NCBI GenBank assembly: GCA_037389465.1
Contig: JAZARR010000095.1
Coordinates: 3,416,501-3,480,500 of the forward strand
Reading direction: 5' to 3'
Length of the DNA: 64,000 nucleotides
DNA from: Baylisascaris procyonis
Lineage: Eukaryota > Nematoda > Chromadorea > Rhabditida > Ascarididae
Both the position numbers and the translations under genes were made by a program. Below are positions 36,415 to 51,400 of this stretch, one piece after another. A model generated the notes under the pieces. That model made no database searches and was not told where the DNA came from. It saw nothing but the letters and a program-made list of their open reading frames with translations. Position 1 is the stretch's first letter. Each line of letters begins with the position of its first letter.

Positions 36415-39400
36415 ATGGAGCGAGTTGCTTCAAAGCGTCGATTCCGGAAATGGGTCACAAATTCGAGCAAATCATTACTCATAACAGGAGCGCCATACAC
36501 CGGCAAAACTATATTCGCTAAACAAGTATGTCTATTTCATTCTTATTGCTCTGTTTGTTATTGAGGTCTATCTACGAGAGAGACTAGTGTATGCATCTTA
36601 GCACACTGTAAACATAATGCTTTGATTCTTCAGCACCCACTTGACAAGAGCCACTCACCAGATCCATCGAAGAACAATTTTGCAGCATTTTGTAATACTA
36701 TAGCTTCGTTTGAGCAGACATTTTTTTTTTGAATGCGATGAATTTCTATGTTAAATTGGAGAAACCAAGGACGCGATTTAAGTAACTTGCATCATTACCG
36801 AACTCTTATTCAGCTGATTACTGTTAGCGGTGTTTGCATCATACCATGTTTCGGCAAGCCGCGTCCTATTCATCTCCTTTAGTTAAGCATACCAGTTTTT
36901 GGTCTTTAAGTTGCAAGAGCTAATTTCGAGGTTTCTATGAAGAGTTTTCCTTCCCAAGTTAAACTCCGATCACTGGTCATTTGAATCTGGTGGGTAGATG
37001 GGATTTTCTATCCCCAACATTTGTCGGTGGGAGCGAGTGTTTGCAGTGCATCAACACAGAATCATCGGGATGATTTTGATGTCATGTTTATATCTCTTAT
37101 ATTATAACTTAGTATTCAGGGGAGGATGAAGATGTGAAGGTGCAATAAAACAAGTTTTTTTTTGCACGTAAGTAACGAAAAACACTAAGCGTCTAGAACA
37201 TTGACGAGGAAAATTACTGCAAAATTGGGGCGATGCCTTATTTGTATAAAATATAGACATTTCGAATTTAACGAAAAGTGGATAATGTCAATGGATTGAA
37301 AAGCATTGACATTATCCACTTTTCTCATGTCAATTAACGGTGGATTTAAATAATAATCTCATGTCAATTAACGGTGGATTTAAATAATTTCGAATTTTTT
37401 ATTTCTTAACGAAAAGTTGTAAAGTTTAGTATATTGCGAAAAAAATTGCAAAACTTAAGTTCAATGAGAAGTTAAAGCAATGAGAGTCTTTTCATTTTTA
37501 AACAGTGTTACGTCGATTGTCTCAATATACGATAAATTCGAATAGATTGATGCTCGAGGCAACAGTTATCACTTAAAAAAAAAATTTCTAGGTGGGTATT
37601 GTATTTGTTTCACGTTTTACACTGTTTGCACTTCCATTCGAACGTAACAAAGACGTTCATTTGCAACGAAAAAAAACGCCCAATTTATTTTCGAATTTTA
37701 ATTAACTTTAATAAAATTTTCATCATTGTTTTGGGCAATTAATCGTCCTTGTTTGATATTCAATACGAAATGATGAGAGATATAAAATAATGCAATTTTT
37801 TCTCAGTCAAAGTAAATTTTATAAGCGCAATTGATTTTAAACAAATAGAAAAAATAGGCCATCTTGATCTAAGTAACGTATGCTTTTATATTTTAGTCCT
37901 TTAGTTCAGCCTATTATCAGTACGTCAGAATACTATAAGAAGCCTAATAATGTGCTGGCATTCTCGTTTTTGGGTTGTACCCGACTGATTCACAATTATA
38001 AGGTATCTAATGTTAATAATAACGCTGAATTTATTCATTCGTAACGTTTTTAGTGAAACGTATTGTATATATATTGCCTATCAAATTCCATCATCATTGT
38101 ATATATGTTTTACCATCTGAAACACACGCACTGAAATACTGCCACCATACCTGTGTATGCGTATATTAGCAAAGTCACACGAAAATGCATTGAAATGGTT
38201 AGATGATGCGCTATTCGCCAATTGCATATCTAGGATATAACCTCAAGTAGGACCTCAGGTGTTGTAAACTTCACAAAACCTAAGTGGGGATTTTTATTAC
38301 GGGTGAGGTGCTTTCTCGAAGTCTTATCAAGTCATAGCAACGACTGCAAAGAGTAAATGCGCTGCTTTGTGCATAGCCAGTTGCCTTAAATGACCTTCGC
38401 TCAGTTTATCTGATCGCCTCACACGTTCCAATAAACGTTATTCCCCAGGTGGATCGTCAATAGCAATTATATGGGAATGACTGTTCTGCTGTTCAACTTT
38501 CATATACGATGTTCACAAATATAATGTTGTTCTTTATTATCTTTCATAGCTTTCCTCATGATTTTCAGATCTTTTTATAAACCATTTTCCGCGTATCAAA
38601 AAAGCAATGAAAAATGAAGGAAAAATTCTTTTAAAAAATCGATCTGATCGTTTCACTCGGGTTTTAAATACTGAAATATTTTACCTAACAGGTGAACTAA
38701 ATCGACAAAACTTTAAAAAAGGCGGACGAATTTTTATTTTAGGGATTTCTCGGAAGGTTATTTTTCTTCTCTGATTATCGGTCAAGATCTAGGAATTAAC
38801 GCCAACGTTTCCTCCATTAAGCCAGTAGTTTCTACGAAAAGGTCATGCAAATGGTGTTGTGACCATCGCACGAGATTTTCGAGCTCGAGCAGGGTTCCTT
38901 AGTTCTTACCACAACCTTGTTCGAGTCCTATGTCAAAGACAAGAAAAGTTTCTAGCGTAATGGTGGCCGAAGGAATGATGGCTCCAACTATACCATTTAA
39001 ATGACCACAACAGTTTTATTCACGCAAAAATTTTTCAAAATGTGATGGCGTTGCTGTTGCATAATGTGATTACTGTATGCACTCGAAAGGGGCAGCTGAG
39101 AATGCATTTTATGCTTGTCTTTAAAGAGCATATTATGATACTTTTCAACTGAGAAAATAAAATCTTGACGATTTTCGCGCCGAAAATTTTCAAAAATATA
39201 AATGCAGCTTTATAAATGCTGGCAATTTTTTAAAAAATTTGGTTGCGATGTTAGAAAAGCGATCTAATTAACGAAACGTTCATGCGATACCTCAAAAAGC
39301 TTTATTGCACTATGAATGAACGCGATATTAGAATGAAATGAGCTATCCTATGAGTTGTAATGTAATAAAATGTCAAAAACTTATGAGTTAATTAGAATGG

Positions 39401-42400
39401 AGGAATGAGAGAGTAATCCTTGTGGAGGAAAATTCCATTCAACGAGTAGAGAAGCTGTTTGGAAATGACAACAATTCTCGGCAATATCAGTCATTGGCAA
39501 TATCGGTCAATATATATTCCACCTATTTTTCTTGTTTCAGATATGATGTAATGTGTTTCTTGGAACATATGAAGAGCTAGTCTAATATTTTCTCAGGATT
39601 CTAGAAAATGTCGTTCTAATTCAAGAAAATATGGTAATCTAGCATTGCATTTTATCAGACCTTAAAAAACTCCCAAGTAAAGCAATTCGTTTCTCTCTTT
39701 AAAATCAATCTACTTCTTAAATTAATTACTTCTTTCATAGTTATCTCCCATTATCCTTGAGAATCGAATCGAAATGTCGGATTTCTTTTGCATTTGTTTT
39801 TTAATACTGAATGAATTTCTGTGAGTATTATAAAAAAGAATGGATGCAAGCTGGTTGCAATGACCTTCACACTTTTCCCAAAGGAATAGCCGGCGTATTT
39901 TAGCAACGATAATTTTTAGTGTGATGCCGCATCCGAATGCCGCTATCGATTCGGCAAGGGCAATACTCAATACGCGTTTTACGCATTTTAAAAACGACAT
40001 CCGTTTTTTCTCATTGACAACGTAGCACATCTCTTGTGGAGCGTTTAATATGTTCTCGTGCTAAATATCAATGATTTATAGTCTTTTTTTGAACCTGGAG
40101 GTGTTTTATATTTGAGAAAAAAGTAAAGTAAACGTAGAATTGAAGAATAAACTTTAGTTCAAAAGGTCTTTGATCTTCAAAGTAGAGAGGATTAAATTTT
40201 TTGCCTATTTTCCCATGCAGGCAATAAGTCGGGAAAAATTTTACCATTCTTTTGTAACTATGTTACTCTTCATTAGAATAAAAAAGAAAGCCAATGAGGA
40301 GTTAATTTTTTGTTCGCCTGAAATGAGAGAACATCTCATAGATTTACGATACCTCATCGGGTATTTCTTAATTGATTGTTTGAGTGCTTTTGTTGAGGGT
40401 GTAGAAATGATAGAGTATTGGCGACAGGTGGGAAATAAGTATATTGAAAAAACTGATAATGGCATTCTTCGGATTGCTTAAAAAGAGAATACCGTCGTTA
40501 TAAATATGTTCTCTATGAGGTAGGAGAATATTCCGGAAATATCACTCATAAATCAACATTTTTAATTGCTTTTTTCGAATAGAATGAATGTTACGTACGT
40601 CAGTACAATAAATGAACCCCTCCATTCCCTAAATGCATATGATGAATGAAAGAAAGGGACCAATTTCTTCGATTTTTATAATAATCAGTGGACTTTCCGA
40701 TGTGAATTTTTTGGGGAATGTGTTTTAAATTTGGGAAAAATAATTTCGCAAGTTAAATTTCCCATAAAAGTGACATAACTTGTTCTTATCGTAAATTTAA
40801 CTCGATAAGTGGATTGATTTATTTCCTTCATCAAGAAGACATATTAATTCATTATGACCTCTGAAATATTTCGGGATTGCATATTAAATATATGTTCTTT
40901 AAGAGTTTATTATCAGTTTTATAGCTGATAAATGCTTCAGTTTTGTAGCTGATATTTTCTATGTTTTTGTGCTCCTAATCGTTATCGCCACGCTAATACT
41001 ATGAAACCCTCTAAAATATTTATGTATTCTATTTTTATCACACATTGCCAAGGGAAAAGTGCATCAAAAATTAATCTTTCACGTATTCTATTTTACATGG
41101 CTATTTCCGGTCATTTGCGCTATTTTATTTTCATCTTTGACCAGCTTAATCTCTGAAATATCTTTATATGATTCTCAAATTGCCAGCTGCTCGCAAGATT
41201 ATGATTTTGATTGACATTAGAGTACGTATCGTTGCAAATTGTTGTGTCCATCTTTCAGTTGGAGAGTGAACCACAATTGGCGGCCGTTCATTACTGCACT
41301 CCACTTTATCCGGAATCTCTCGAGACTGCTACTCTACTGCGTAATATCGCTAATCAGTTGGTGCTTCGTTTCCCAAACCTTGTCGTACCCAATCTTACAT
41401 CGGTTACACTCATCGCACATCAGGTTCAATATAATCTTATTGAAATTTTGAATGTATTCAACTTAGAGCATTTTTATTTCTTTTATTATCCATCACTGTA
41501 AGTCATCATTTTCATTCCAGTTTTTTTTTCGTTTATGCGGCCGATCAACTGATCGCTATACCACCATACTACTCTAATATGTAAATCATGTAAGCTATAA
41601 TAAGCTATTTTACTTTTAATAGATTTTTATCAAAAAACCATCGGATATCAAAATATGCGCTTTAGAGAAATCCTTTCTTAATTCTCCCATTTCCTTTTCC
41701 GCGATTTTATTCTAACATTTCAACTAACAAATAAGAGGTAAATTGGCAAGCTCTACGTTTCCTAAAAAATTAAAAAGTCAATATATGAGTGTATTATGTG
41801 ATTTCGTTCACATAGGAAGTATTTAATTCTTGTATAAATTACATTCGAATATCAAATTCCTTACGGATTGTGCAATATTATGAAAATCGAATTGTCTGAA
41901 TGCTGTTAGGCTTATTTGCACTTCGCATTTTGTTTAGAATATTTACAACATAAAGCGAGATGACATCATTCAGTAATCAGGAGCTATTTTGCAAATATCA
42001 TTTCCTTTTATTAATGCCTTAATGCTAATTTTCTCAATAGGAAAAATACGCTACATTCAAGAGGAATTATTTATAATTAAACACATCCTTTTTGATATTG
42101 CCGATTAAATAAGGAAATTTGTCTCATTCTAGAAATAGTCTCAATTTGTAAACTGTAGGTAAACACTAATAATTGACAGTATGCTCAAATTATACTCAAC
42201 TGTATAAGTGATCAACAATGTGATGAATGTGTTGTATTTGTTGATGAGTGTATGAGTACTTCAGGTGGATGCGGTGGAGCACTTAATGGTGAAGCCGTTA
42301 CTCTCATTGCCACGACCCAAGAGTCCACTGTTCGTTCTCATCGACGGATGTGACAACGACATTCTTCCACTCGTCGCACTCGTAAGCACATTCGTTTTGC

Positions 42401-45400
42401 GATCGCCTCTTTTACTGAACGATCCACATAATATTCATCTCTCATAAACATTAGTGTTATGCATAAATAACGAAAAAGTAATGCCAATTAGATTGAAAAA
42501 TGTTTCAGCAATAAAGTCAATAAAACTAAAAAATAAAAAAAAAGCAAAAAGTCATTCGTTTAAAAAGTTGTTTAAAACGGAATTTGCCGTTTAAAAGAAA
42601 CCGAAAATCAACGAAGGCTTATCATATTCCCAGGCGATATTTCAATCATTGATATTGGCTAATATTGCCAGTGGAAAATCGTAAAAATAGAAATTTTACT
42701 AAGGAATTTTATGGCTAGGCAGAGAACAGAACACCACACATTTGCTCGGGTTTGTTTTTTGTTTTTTTTTTTGAAGTTATTCCAACTTGTTTGGTCATAG
42801 CAAAGAATTGTTCCGCAGCAATAGATTGCGCTTACCAATGATGCCCAATAATGGCAGCAATAATTAACGGTTATTAAAACGAGGAAATGCCACTATTACG
42901 GATTCGTTCTGTGAAGAGATTCATGCATGATTGCGAGATGGTTCACGTTTTGTAATGCACAAAAGAGTTGACCGCAGTGTGACCCTAGGTTATGGTGACC
43001 TAATCCCCTGCAATTATCGTTCGGGTGGTTAATCCCACTGATCTCAACGGTCATCGCATATTTCTTTTGTTTCTTGTTCGTTTTTGCATCGATTTGAGGG
43101 TTGATGCATTGCGAGAGAATAAAATGAAGAAATAAAATAACATAAAGCGATGCATACAAGGTTTTATAAAATATGTTTAAAAGGTTAGAAATTATGTAAG
43201 CTAAGAATAAATTTCCAAAGGTTCAAATAATTTAATACTTCCGAGAGTTTATTCTTATCCTGCTGACTTTGTAGACTGGTGCAATTTAGTCTTATATGCA
43301 TTTCTTTTTTATTTCAAATAACTCATCTCTTGCCTGAATATCATCACACAAAAAATGCCAAAATATATTCCCTTTTTACGCCTTTCTTCGTAGTTTCCAC
43401 GAATAAAATTGTTTCAACAATTGTTAAGCAAGTAAAATGTGTTTGAGGAAGTTCATCCTATCTTCTTCCTAAGGTGCCCTTTGAATTTAAAAATTTTTTT
43501 CCTTGAGGTGGCATTTCGTTATGAAATTAAACCAATTTTATATTGGAATTGTTGATCGAGTATATAGTTTATTATCATTTTTAATTGAATTGAGCAATGA
43601 TAGATTTAGTGTATTTTTTAGAGATGTTGATAAATTTGAAGTACGGATCTGATTAGGCTAACATTACAAGCTTAAAAGCAACGAGCATAAATTCTGAAGG
43701 AATGCCTGCTTGAGTGATATTGACGCCGTTTTATAGGCGAATGGAAATTTATTGTTCGGCGATTTCGGCGAAAAACAAACATCACTTGAAAATAGCGCAT
43801 ACTCTCGAAGTTGTCTTCATTTTATTGGCTAAACACTATAGCTGCAACCCAGCAAAAGACATTGCATCGGCTATTCAATTGTAACCCATTGATGGTCGCC
43901 TTGCAACGAGCCTATACGAAACAACAACAAAATCGATTATTCACTAGATGACACATTCGTGTTGATCACCTTTCATGGCAGTGCACATTGTTTAGGGGTG
44001 AGAAAGGATGGAGTGACCAGACGTCGAGTGACCAGAGGTCATTCGATATTTTTCCGCATCCGAACGGCAGTTGTTTATCCTAGTAAATTTCTAAATCAAA
44101 CTAAAAAAAATGAAAGCACACAAAAACTATTGCGAATAGCACGTCGTATTGTATAATTATGATTTTCCATACACATATGAATCAATGAGCGTTCATTATT
44201 TTCTCATTCTCAAAAGTCTATTTTTGGTTTGCAAGTATTTGAAGTGGAATGTTGTGGTCTGCAAGTATTTGGAATGTGATCTTTTTTGATAAAGGTGTCG
44301 TGCTTAAAGGAAGAGGGGGAGAATAGAAGAGGAAGCTTCTCTCTCACTTGAAAAATGTGCAGCGTTAGTGAAAAACGAATGCGATTTGTATTGCCTCGCT
44401 TTTCTTCTCTCACAAGAAAAACCTTATTATGGCTTTAATTTCTGGTGTAATAAGGCAAGTAAACGTGCTGTGGATTCGAATTCGACCGGAGAAGTTTGCA
44501 GTACCAGATTTTCGAATAATATTGATTTGAAGTCTGTTTTTATTACAACCAAAAATTAATCTTTAGGGCATGTTCCTGATAACTTTTTACTCAATGGCTC
44601 AAGTTCCCTTGACATGCATGAACAGCTCCATAACAATGCCTCACCTCTTACCTCTTGAATTAATCTACATACTTAATGAACTTATTTCATGACGTTCAGT
44701 GGTAGCAGGTAGGCCGATCTGAATTCGCTACGCTCGGTGTGTTTCCTTTGCGAGTTTTATATTCTAGGAACGTGAACACTACATATATTCAAGCGCTAAT
44801 AACAATATTTACGGAATGGTCGTTTGAATGAAACAGCTGAGCAAATTTGGTCAAACCCTCGAAAATATTTGAACGCAATTAGCCCTCATAGAGCTGTTGT
44901 ATATGTTAGTCAGTGGTATGTGGTCAGTGGGCCGCCTCAAACGAATCGCCGCTCATCAATGATTGTTGTAATATGATTCCATCGGCCGCAATCAACCAAA
45001 CCAAAGAGAAGGGAACGAATATTTTCTTGGGTCGCAGAATTCCCACACATATTCTCTCACACTCGAACGCCTTTTTGATAGAGCCGTCGGACGATGTGTT
45101 TGCTGGATCGGTGAGCAAAAAATTTAGTGCTATCATAAGCAAAGAATTCATAACGAAATGTTAATCTTGAGGCAAACGCATTTGAACTAATTATATTTGA
45201 TGAAGCACACCAATCAATGCAGTATAAGGCAAGAGGCCCCTTCCATGGGATTTTTTTCTATTATAGACCGAAATATAATACAACCGAATGATGTTTCCGA
45301 AGGCGTTTAATGCAATCAGTTGGTCTTTTTAGCGCTTGTTTTTATAATATTTAAATTGCGCGTTTTTACATATATTCTCAAATTTGCATATGCAAATTGT

Positions 45401-48400
45401 GGCAGTCTCCTTGTGGAAACGTGTGTATGTTTGTCTATTTGGTAGTTTTAATTGTCTACCAAAGAATATATATTCATGGTACTTTCTGGTTATGGTAGAC
45501 ACCACCTTCTATACCAATAGTTAAATTGCAATGGTCTGTCAACTTTAAATCTTGTGAAAATGCTCCGGAATTTGCATTCATTCGGTTGCTTGGATTCTCG
45601 TCTTATATTAATTCAATCACAAAAACCGATCCATTTGTTGAATATTTCTAAGAAAGACTGCATATCAGGTAGTATATAAAATCTACCACAGCAGTTCATT
45701 TTTTTAAGACAAATTACAAGTGTAGTGGACCCCAACTATACCCGCATATTTTTCCTGATAGGCGGAACCTGGCGAAAACATATTCCAACCTAATCGATCA
45801 ACGACTCTTTTCGTGACCCTTATCACGATCTCCCACATGCTACGATGCTTTATTGATGATCAAGAAAGCGCTATGTGATGCAACAAATTTCACGCGCAAT
45901 TGCAGCTGTCTACTGAATGAAGCATTCATGCGTTCAATTAACCATGTGTTCGGAATTTCTCAACAAAATTTCCCTCATATTTATTCAAATTAGAAGTTCA
46001 TATTAAATCTCATTTTCGCATTGATAATTGCATTGATTTTCTTTACTATTACGTTTTCAAGTAAACTGCTTTAATGCATTATCGATCGTTTTCAGCCTGG
46101 GAACTTATTCATATGAATTCTGAATGGGAATATTTCTCAAGACATTCGTTACAAAAATAAATAAATTTCAGATTTTTGCATGTGATTTTCAGATGGCTAA
46201 ATTGTTGCCAAAGTGGTTGAAAGTGGTGGCCACTTCAAGACCATTGGACATTGAAGAACGAAAAAAGTTGGACAGATTCCATGTTTTTGAGTTGGATAGC
46301 GAATCAACAGAATTGATCAGCTTCATCGAATATCGATTGCCACAAATGGATGTCAATCGCATTCTAGAAGCATGCCAAGTAAGACCACCTTTGAAGCGAT
46401 TCCGATGTAATTTCATGGGAAATTTAGATAAACATCACCTTTTTTGGCATGCTTCTTGAAATTGATTATTCTTAATTTCGCGTTTTAAGAATTGTATTCT
46501 GCCATTTTAATCACCATTTCTATTCGAAAAATAGCAGCACTAAGTCTATTTTTTCACTTAGAAATAAATATATCTTTTGCATTACATTCCACCCTTCCTC
46601 CTTCCCTTCTCCGCAAGCTAAACATCTTCTGTTTCCATAATAAAATTCAACACATTCGTCGAGCTTAATTTGATCATTCATTTAGACGTGTTTAAAAAAG
46701 CGATCCACATAATTCTTGAAAATAGAAGGAATTTTCTCGTTCACTCCGATTTGCTCTCGTATTTATTATTCTACCTTATCCATTATTGTGGAACATTCTA
46801 TCACGTTGAAAAGCTTAGTAATAAAATCGATGAAATCAAGCTGTGAAATAACTAAATGTCTTATTTAGGGTTCGTGGTTTTTCGTCGACCAATACTCTCG
46901 TGCACTTCAAGCAAATCTACTTTCAATGCCATCCACTTCACATTCACAAGAGGATCTTGTGGCTGTGCAAGATGTCGACACGATACCCGATGGAGAGCAA
47001 GAACTTCTCGCAACAATTGAGCATCAGTTACCACAACATTTAAATACCTACCTGCGAATTATCGCATCAAGTCGGCATCCTCCAGCGAGACGTGAATTCC
47101 TCGCCGTTGCGAAGATGGCCGTTGGTGGGACACTGAGTTCATTAGAGGCTGATTTAGTGGATTGTGAGTCGATTTTCGACTCTCCCGATCCGTTAATTCT
47201 AAGTGGAGCATGGCGGGACAGGTACGAGAACGATTGTGAAGAAGGCCATGCCCTTTGGGCGGAAATAATTCGCAGAACGGGATGCGATACCGCGCAAACG
47301 CTTATCGAATTAGCATATCACCTAGCACATTCTAGTGGTATGTCATGATTTGTTCGTCGTCTCGGTTTTTTCTATATGTTTCTCTTAGCAGTAATAATAG
47401 TACTAGTAATGGCAGCAATAATATCAATAATGTTAACATTAATAGTAGCAATGTTAGTATTTTTCTGCATTTATGTTAAAGTAATCAGCGATGTAGTTGT
47501 TGTGTCAAATAAGCTAATTTCACGCTAGATTTCATTACGCAATTATAAATCAACCGCTCAAAAATTTACCGGTGTGTTTTCCTCTGGCGCAAAGTAGACT
47601 TTCATTCTCGTTGAGGACAGGATTGAATAAATAGTCAAGTTTTAAGGATATTAGTTTAACAGCTCTAAAAGCGATGATATTTGCAAAATTTCATGAATAT
47701 AATTTGTAAGTAATTATAACGATTTCTAAATTCATGTAATGTGAGCTCAAAAATTTCTGTTTAAAATCACCACTAAGGTATCATGAAATGAATGAGCTGC
47801 ATCGTGCGACCTCTTCTTTTCTGAATATGTTCTAGAACACGAAGCTGTTGGAAATGGCTCATGCTCTAGGACGCAAGAGAATTCCCCCCCCCCCCATCCC
47901 CCCACATCTCTTCAGCCGGATAGTTCCATCGAGAGTGCATACGTTTGAGCACAATACAACAGTTTAATTCTTCTTTTTGCTCGAGGAACCTGGGGCTCAC
48001 CTTTTGCGTGAAAGCTTCATTGCAACAGAGGCCACTAAAATTTATAAAATTTATAAAAAAAGAACGTGAAATGCAAATAGCGTTATTTCTATCGACGAGA
48101 GTTGTAGGTTAGAGTGTAGAAAGCGATATTGTTGGAGAGGGTGCAAGGGGGGAAGGAACGCGTTTGCGACGGGTTGAGATAATTACATCGGCGACCGAAA
48201 AGACGATTAAAAACTGAGTTGAGCTTTCACGGAGACCAAAATGCATTGCGAATTGCTTTCTCTCTTCATACCATTTTCGCAATTTCCTTTAATTAAATGT
48301 GAGGGGGCATACTTCAAAGCGTTTTCTTTTACTTTCGTCTGCAAGTGTTGAAAAATATGAAAGCAGAATATTGGTGTTTCGATGGCTTGTTTGTGATTGG

Positions 48401-51400
48401 AGAATGACCTGAATAATGTTTCTATAAAAAATCGAATGATTTCGTTCGAGCAAGCATGCTACAGGGATAGGAAAATGTATTTCCATCATGAACGTCACGT
48501 AGGCAAATTGCATCTTTCAATTTCTCTTTTTTCTGTTTTTTCGACTTCTACAAAACTCTTCTATCTCTAACTTGATTATTCTCAAATAATTATATATCAA
48601 CTGCTGGAAAACTGAGAAAATTTAGCAATTTCTTTCAAATAAATACATTATGCAATTAATCTTCGTCGTTCACAAAATGCAGTAGATTTGTCAATTTGTG
48701 TGAATGGTTTGCCTCTCCATTGCCTATTTCATGCATTTGTAAAAAGTCATGTTGCACGTTATTTGATGCTCATTGAATAAGAAACAAACCAGTAAAAAAA
48801 TTTCATTTAAAAAAAAGAGTATCAATAGGGAACATATCACCGATTATTTTAGATAAACAATTTCCGAATAAAGCGGAAATTCTTCGTAATTATGGTGCTA
48901 ATCTTATTGAACTTCGATGTCCTGTATTCGATTATGAGACAAGTGATTTACTAGTTGAAGCCGGTGTTGTTCTTCTCGATCAAAATTGCCAGGTACTCTA
49001 TCGTTTATTGTTTCGATCGTATGAACTTTCAGTTTGCATAATTTTTTTTTTATCATTTCAAGAAGCGTGTTAAGCTGTCATAGAAATATGAATGGTTTTG
49101 TTTATAGATGATTTCTAGGATAGATATCATCTAGTATTGATTATAGACACCTATTAGAGAAGTGAAAGAAAGCAAGGGGATGGGGGTATACAGGGGGGGG
49201 GTGTAAAGTGAAAGCAACGAGAAGAATTGTGGAGTAAATAGAAGAGCACAGCTAAACGACATTAGTGATTCGCAAACGAGAGCGTGGTAATTGTGTGAGG
49301 ACGACTAACGCCAATAGTTAGCAAGCCAACAATAATAAGACTTTCGAATATCTCATCAATGCTTTCAACGTCAAACCAAAACGTTAACCCATTTCCACAA
49401 TCAGCTTTACTTTAATGCTAAATGAGGCTTGCCATTTGAAATCCGCTTATTCACAATGCTTCCTGCTGTGCATTCGAATTGTTCAATAGGCAAATTTTAT
49501 GCTGGAAATAACCTCCAACTGAGAGTGTCGTTCGATTTATTGCCGAGAAAAGATTCGTGTGAATATACAACTAGTCAATTATAGCTAGACGATTAAATTT
49601 TATACGAAAGATAGAGGTGATATTGAAGCTTTAATGCTGACCATTTAGCTCTTGAAAGTTTAATCATATCAGCAATATGCGTTAAGATTATCGTTTAAAG
49701 AAGCTATTATGCAAAAATTATGATTGTAATTGTTGAAAAAGTGGTAAAAAAATTTCAATATTATTTCTCAAATTATAGTTTCCACAATTGTTTTAGATAT
49801 GATATTCTGCGTTATAAAAAATGTTATATTAACGGCCATATATATTTAAATTCTGCTCATTCAGTGTTTCATTGCAAAAAGAATGCATTTCTCTTTGGGT
49901 TTTTTTTTTCAACTTTCATTGCAACGATTTGTTGAAAGTGCAATAAATTAGTGAAAGTGAATTACATTTCCTGTCTTAAAATTATAAAAGCGGTCACATA
50001 AATAAATTAGATTCCAATGATGCGGAATGCTGCCTTCTACAAATATTCGTTGAGGCATTTTATCGAATTTCCGCAAAATTCAATTTTCACATCAAATATA
50101 ATTAGGTTCGATCAATGAGAATGAAAATTCATTCTACTGAAAGATTTTTCCTTTTTTTTCATTTAGAATATCCTATTCATTAATGATTAAAAATTAAATT
50201 ATTGTTTGAGTGCACATTGCATTCTGTCGATCAAGGGAATCAAGCAATCAAACATTAAAAATCTTGTTTGAATAATGACTCAGATTAGAGAGAGGATGAG
50301 ATGAATCCTTTGCGAGTGCCATATGTTTGCATTGGTTTTAATTAGTGTTTGACGGCAAAATTGAGTGGTTGATGAGGCTTTTAGCAGCATTAACGCAAGA
50401 ATACTTAAAAACGAATAGACGTTTCAAAATAAGAAATATGTTCTCTGAGAATCTATTATCGAATGCTTTAAACATATTGTATTAATTGGGAATTGAATTT
50501 TTTTATAGCGAGGAACAGAAAAAGAGCAGAATAATTTCAAGAATTAGAAAAATTTCTTGTCGTAATGAATGTTTTTGAAGAAAATAACAAAGTTCTATTC
50601 GAACAAAAAAAATGACGAAAAAGAGTGAGACAATTTAAAAATAGGAAGGTTTTCTCTGAAATTTGTTGTATGAAAACCGCAAGAAAACGGTAATGAAATA
50701 TTGAGAAATGTGAACTTTTTAGTAAGTGATGTAAGAAAAAAGATGCGCAAATATTTGGTAGAAAAGATGTGTCGTGAAAAGTGAAACCCTCAAAAGGTGG
50801 CTTAACGTGTCCATATTGCGATTCCTGTCCATAAAGCGAAAATGCACACCGTATGCGCGCTCTCAGCAAACTTATACGCATGATCATGTGATCAGAAGTT
50901 TTGATAGATGGAGTTAAGTTTAAAGCACTGGCGACTGATCTAAAAACATATGCCTGTTTCTAAGATGGTCGAGCAAAATGTGCAGATTGTCGGCATTTAT
51001 GAAATTAAGTTCAGTGTCAGGACCCATAAGCAAACGTTTTTTTTCTTTTAGATAGAGACGTTTTCATCAATTGAACTAAAAAGTTTTGATATGATCTATT
51101 TATTCAATGTTTTATGTCGTTATGGAAGTGCATTCTAAAAAGTTTTAATAGAATCTACTCAAATGCATTCTAGCTTCAGCATACGTGTGATTCTTCAGCG
51201 TTCACCGGTTCTACTATCTCTAAGCACGAAGAAAGAACTTAGGAAATCTTTCGTTTCTCATCCATTTTCAAAACTCATCATCGTCACTATTACGTTGTAC
51301 TTTCTTGTTAAAGCATCACATAAATCACTGTCATCAGAATACCCAAGCAGAATACGTTTCTAAGCAATGTTCGTATTCGCGAAAAATAAATTAGAGAACA

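Larger units (their letters stand above)
36526..41258. other. Intron 1 of the ANKRD50-like gene
   Basis: A 4.7 kb intron. It contains the hairpin and tandem repeat near 37.3 kb, a possible decayed mariner-like fragment near 38.9-39.1 kb, and an exon-like open stretch at 40219-40425. A 102-codon minus-strand frame at 39722-40030 is unrecognised. Confidence 0.6.
36415..47337 (+). other. STAND-type NTPase region of the ANKRD50-like protein
   Basis: Exons 1-5, residues 1-349. Exon 1 holds the Walker A loop (Lys31, Thr32). Exon 2 opens with the beta-strand LAAVHYC followed by a helix. Exon 3 carries the Walker B aspartate (Asp119). Exon 4 has [11 protein letters not shown] with a sensor-type Arg147 and a helix ending in ILEACQ. 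Exon 5, 469 nt, begins [13 protein letters not shown] and includes a winged-helix-like part and [10 protein letters not shown]. Each key residue is present, so nucleotide binding looks possible. In human ANKRD50 the corresponding region is longer between strands 1 and 2. Confidence 0.85.

Noticed and set aside
38910..38950. Possible tRNA B-box (GTTCGAGTCC) near 38926
   Set aside because: No A-box at the right distance and no pairing T-stem.
39722..40030. 102-codon minus-strand frame
   Set aside because: No known domain, no consistent partner exon, and it lies in an intron of the ANKRD50-like gene.
46926..46928. ATG as a start for a separate gene at the 140-codon frame
   Set aside because: The frame is open upstream to a TTATTTAG acceptor at 46868, and the extra residues continue the NTPase region.
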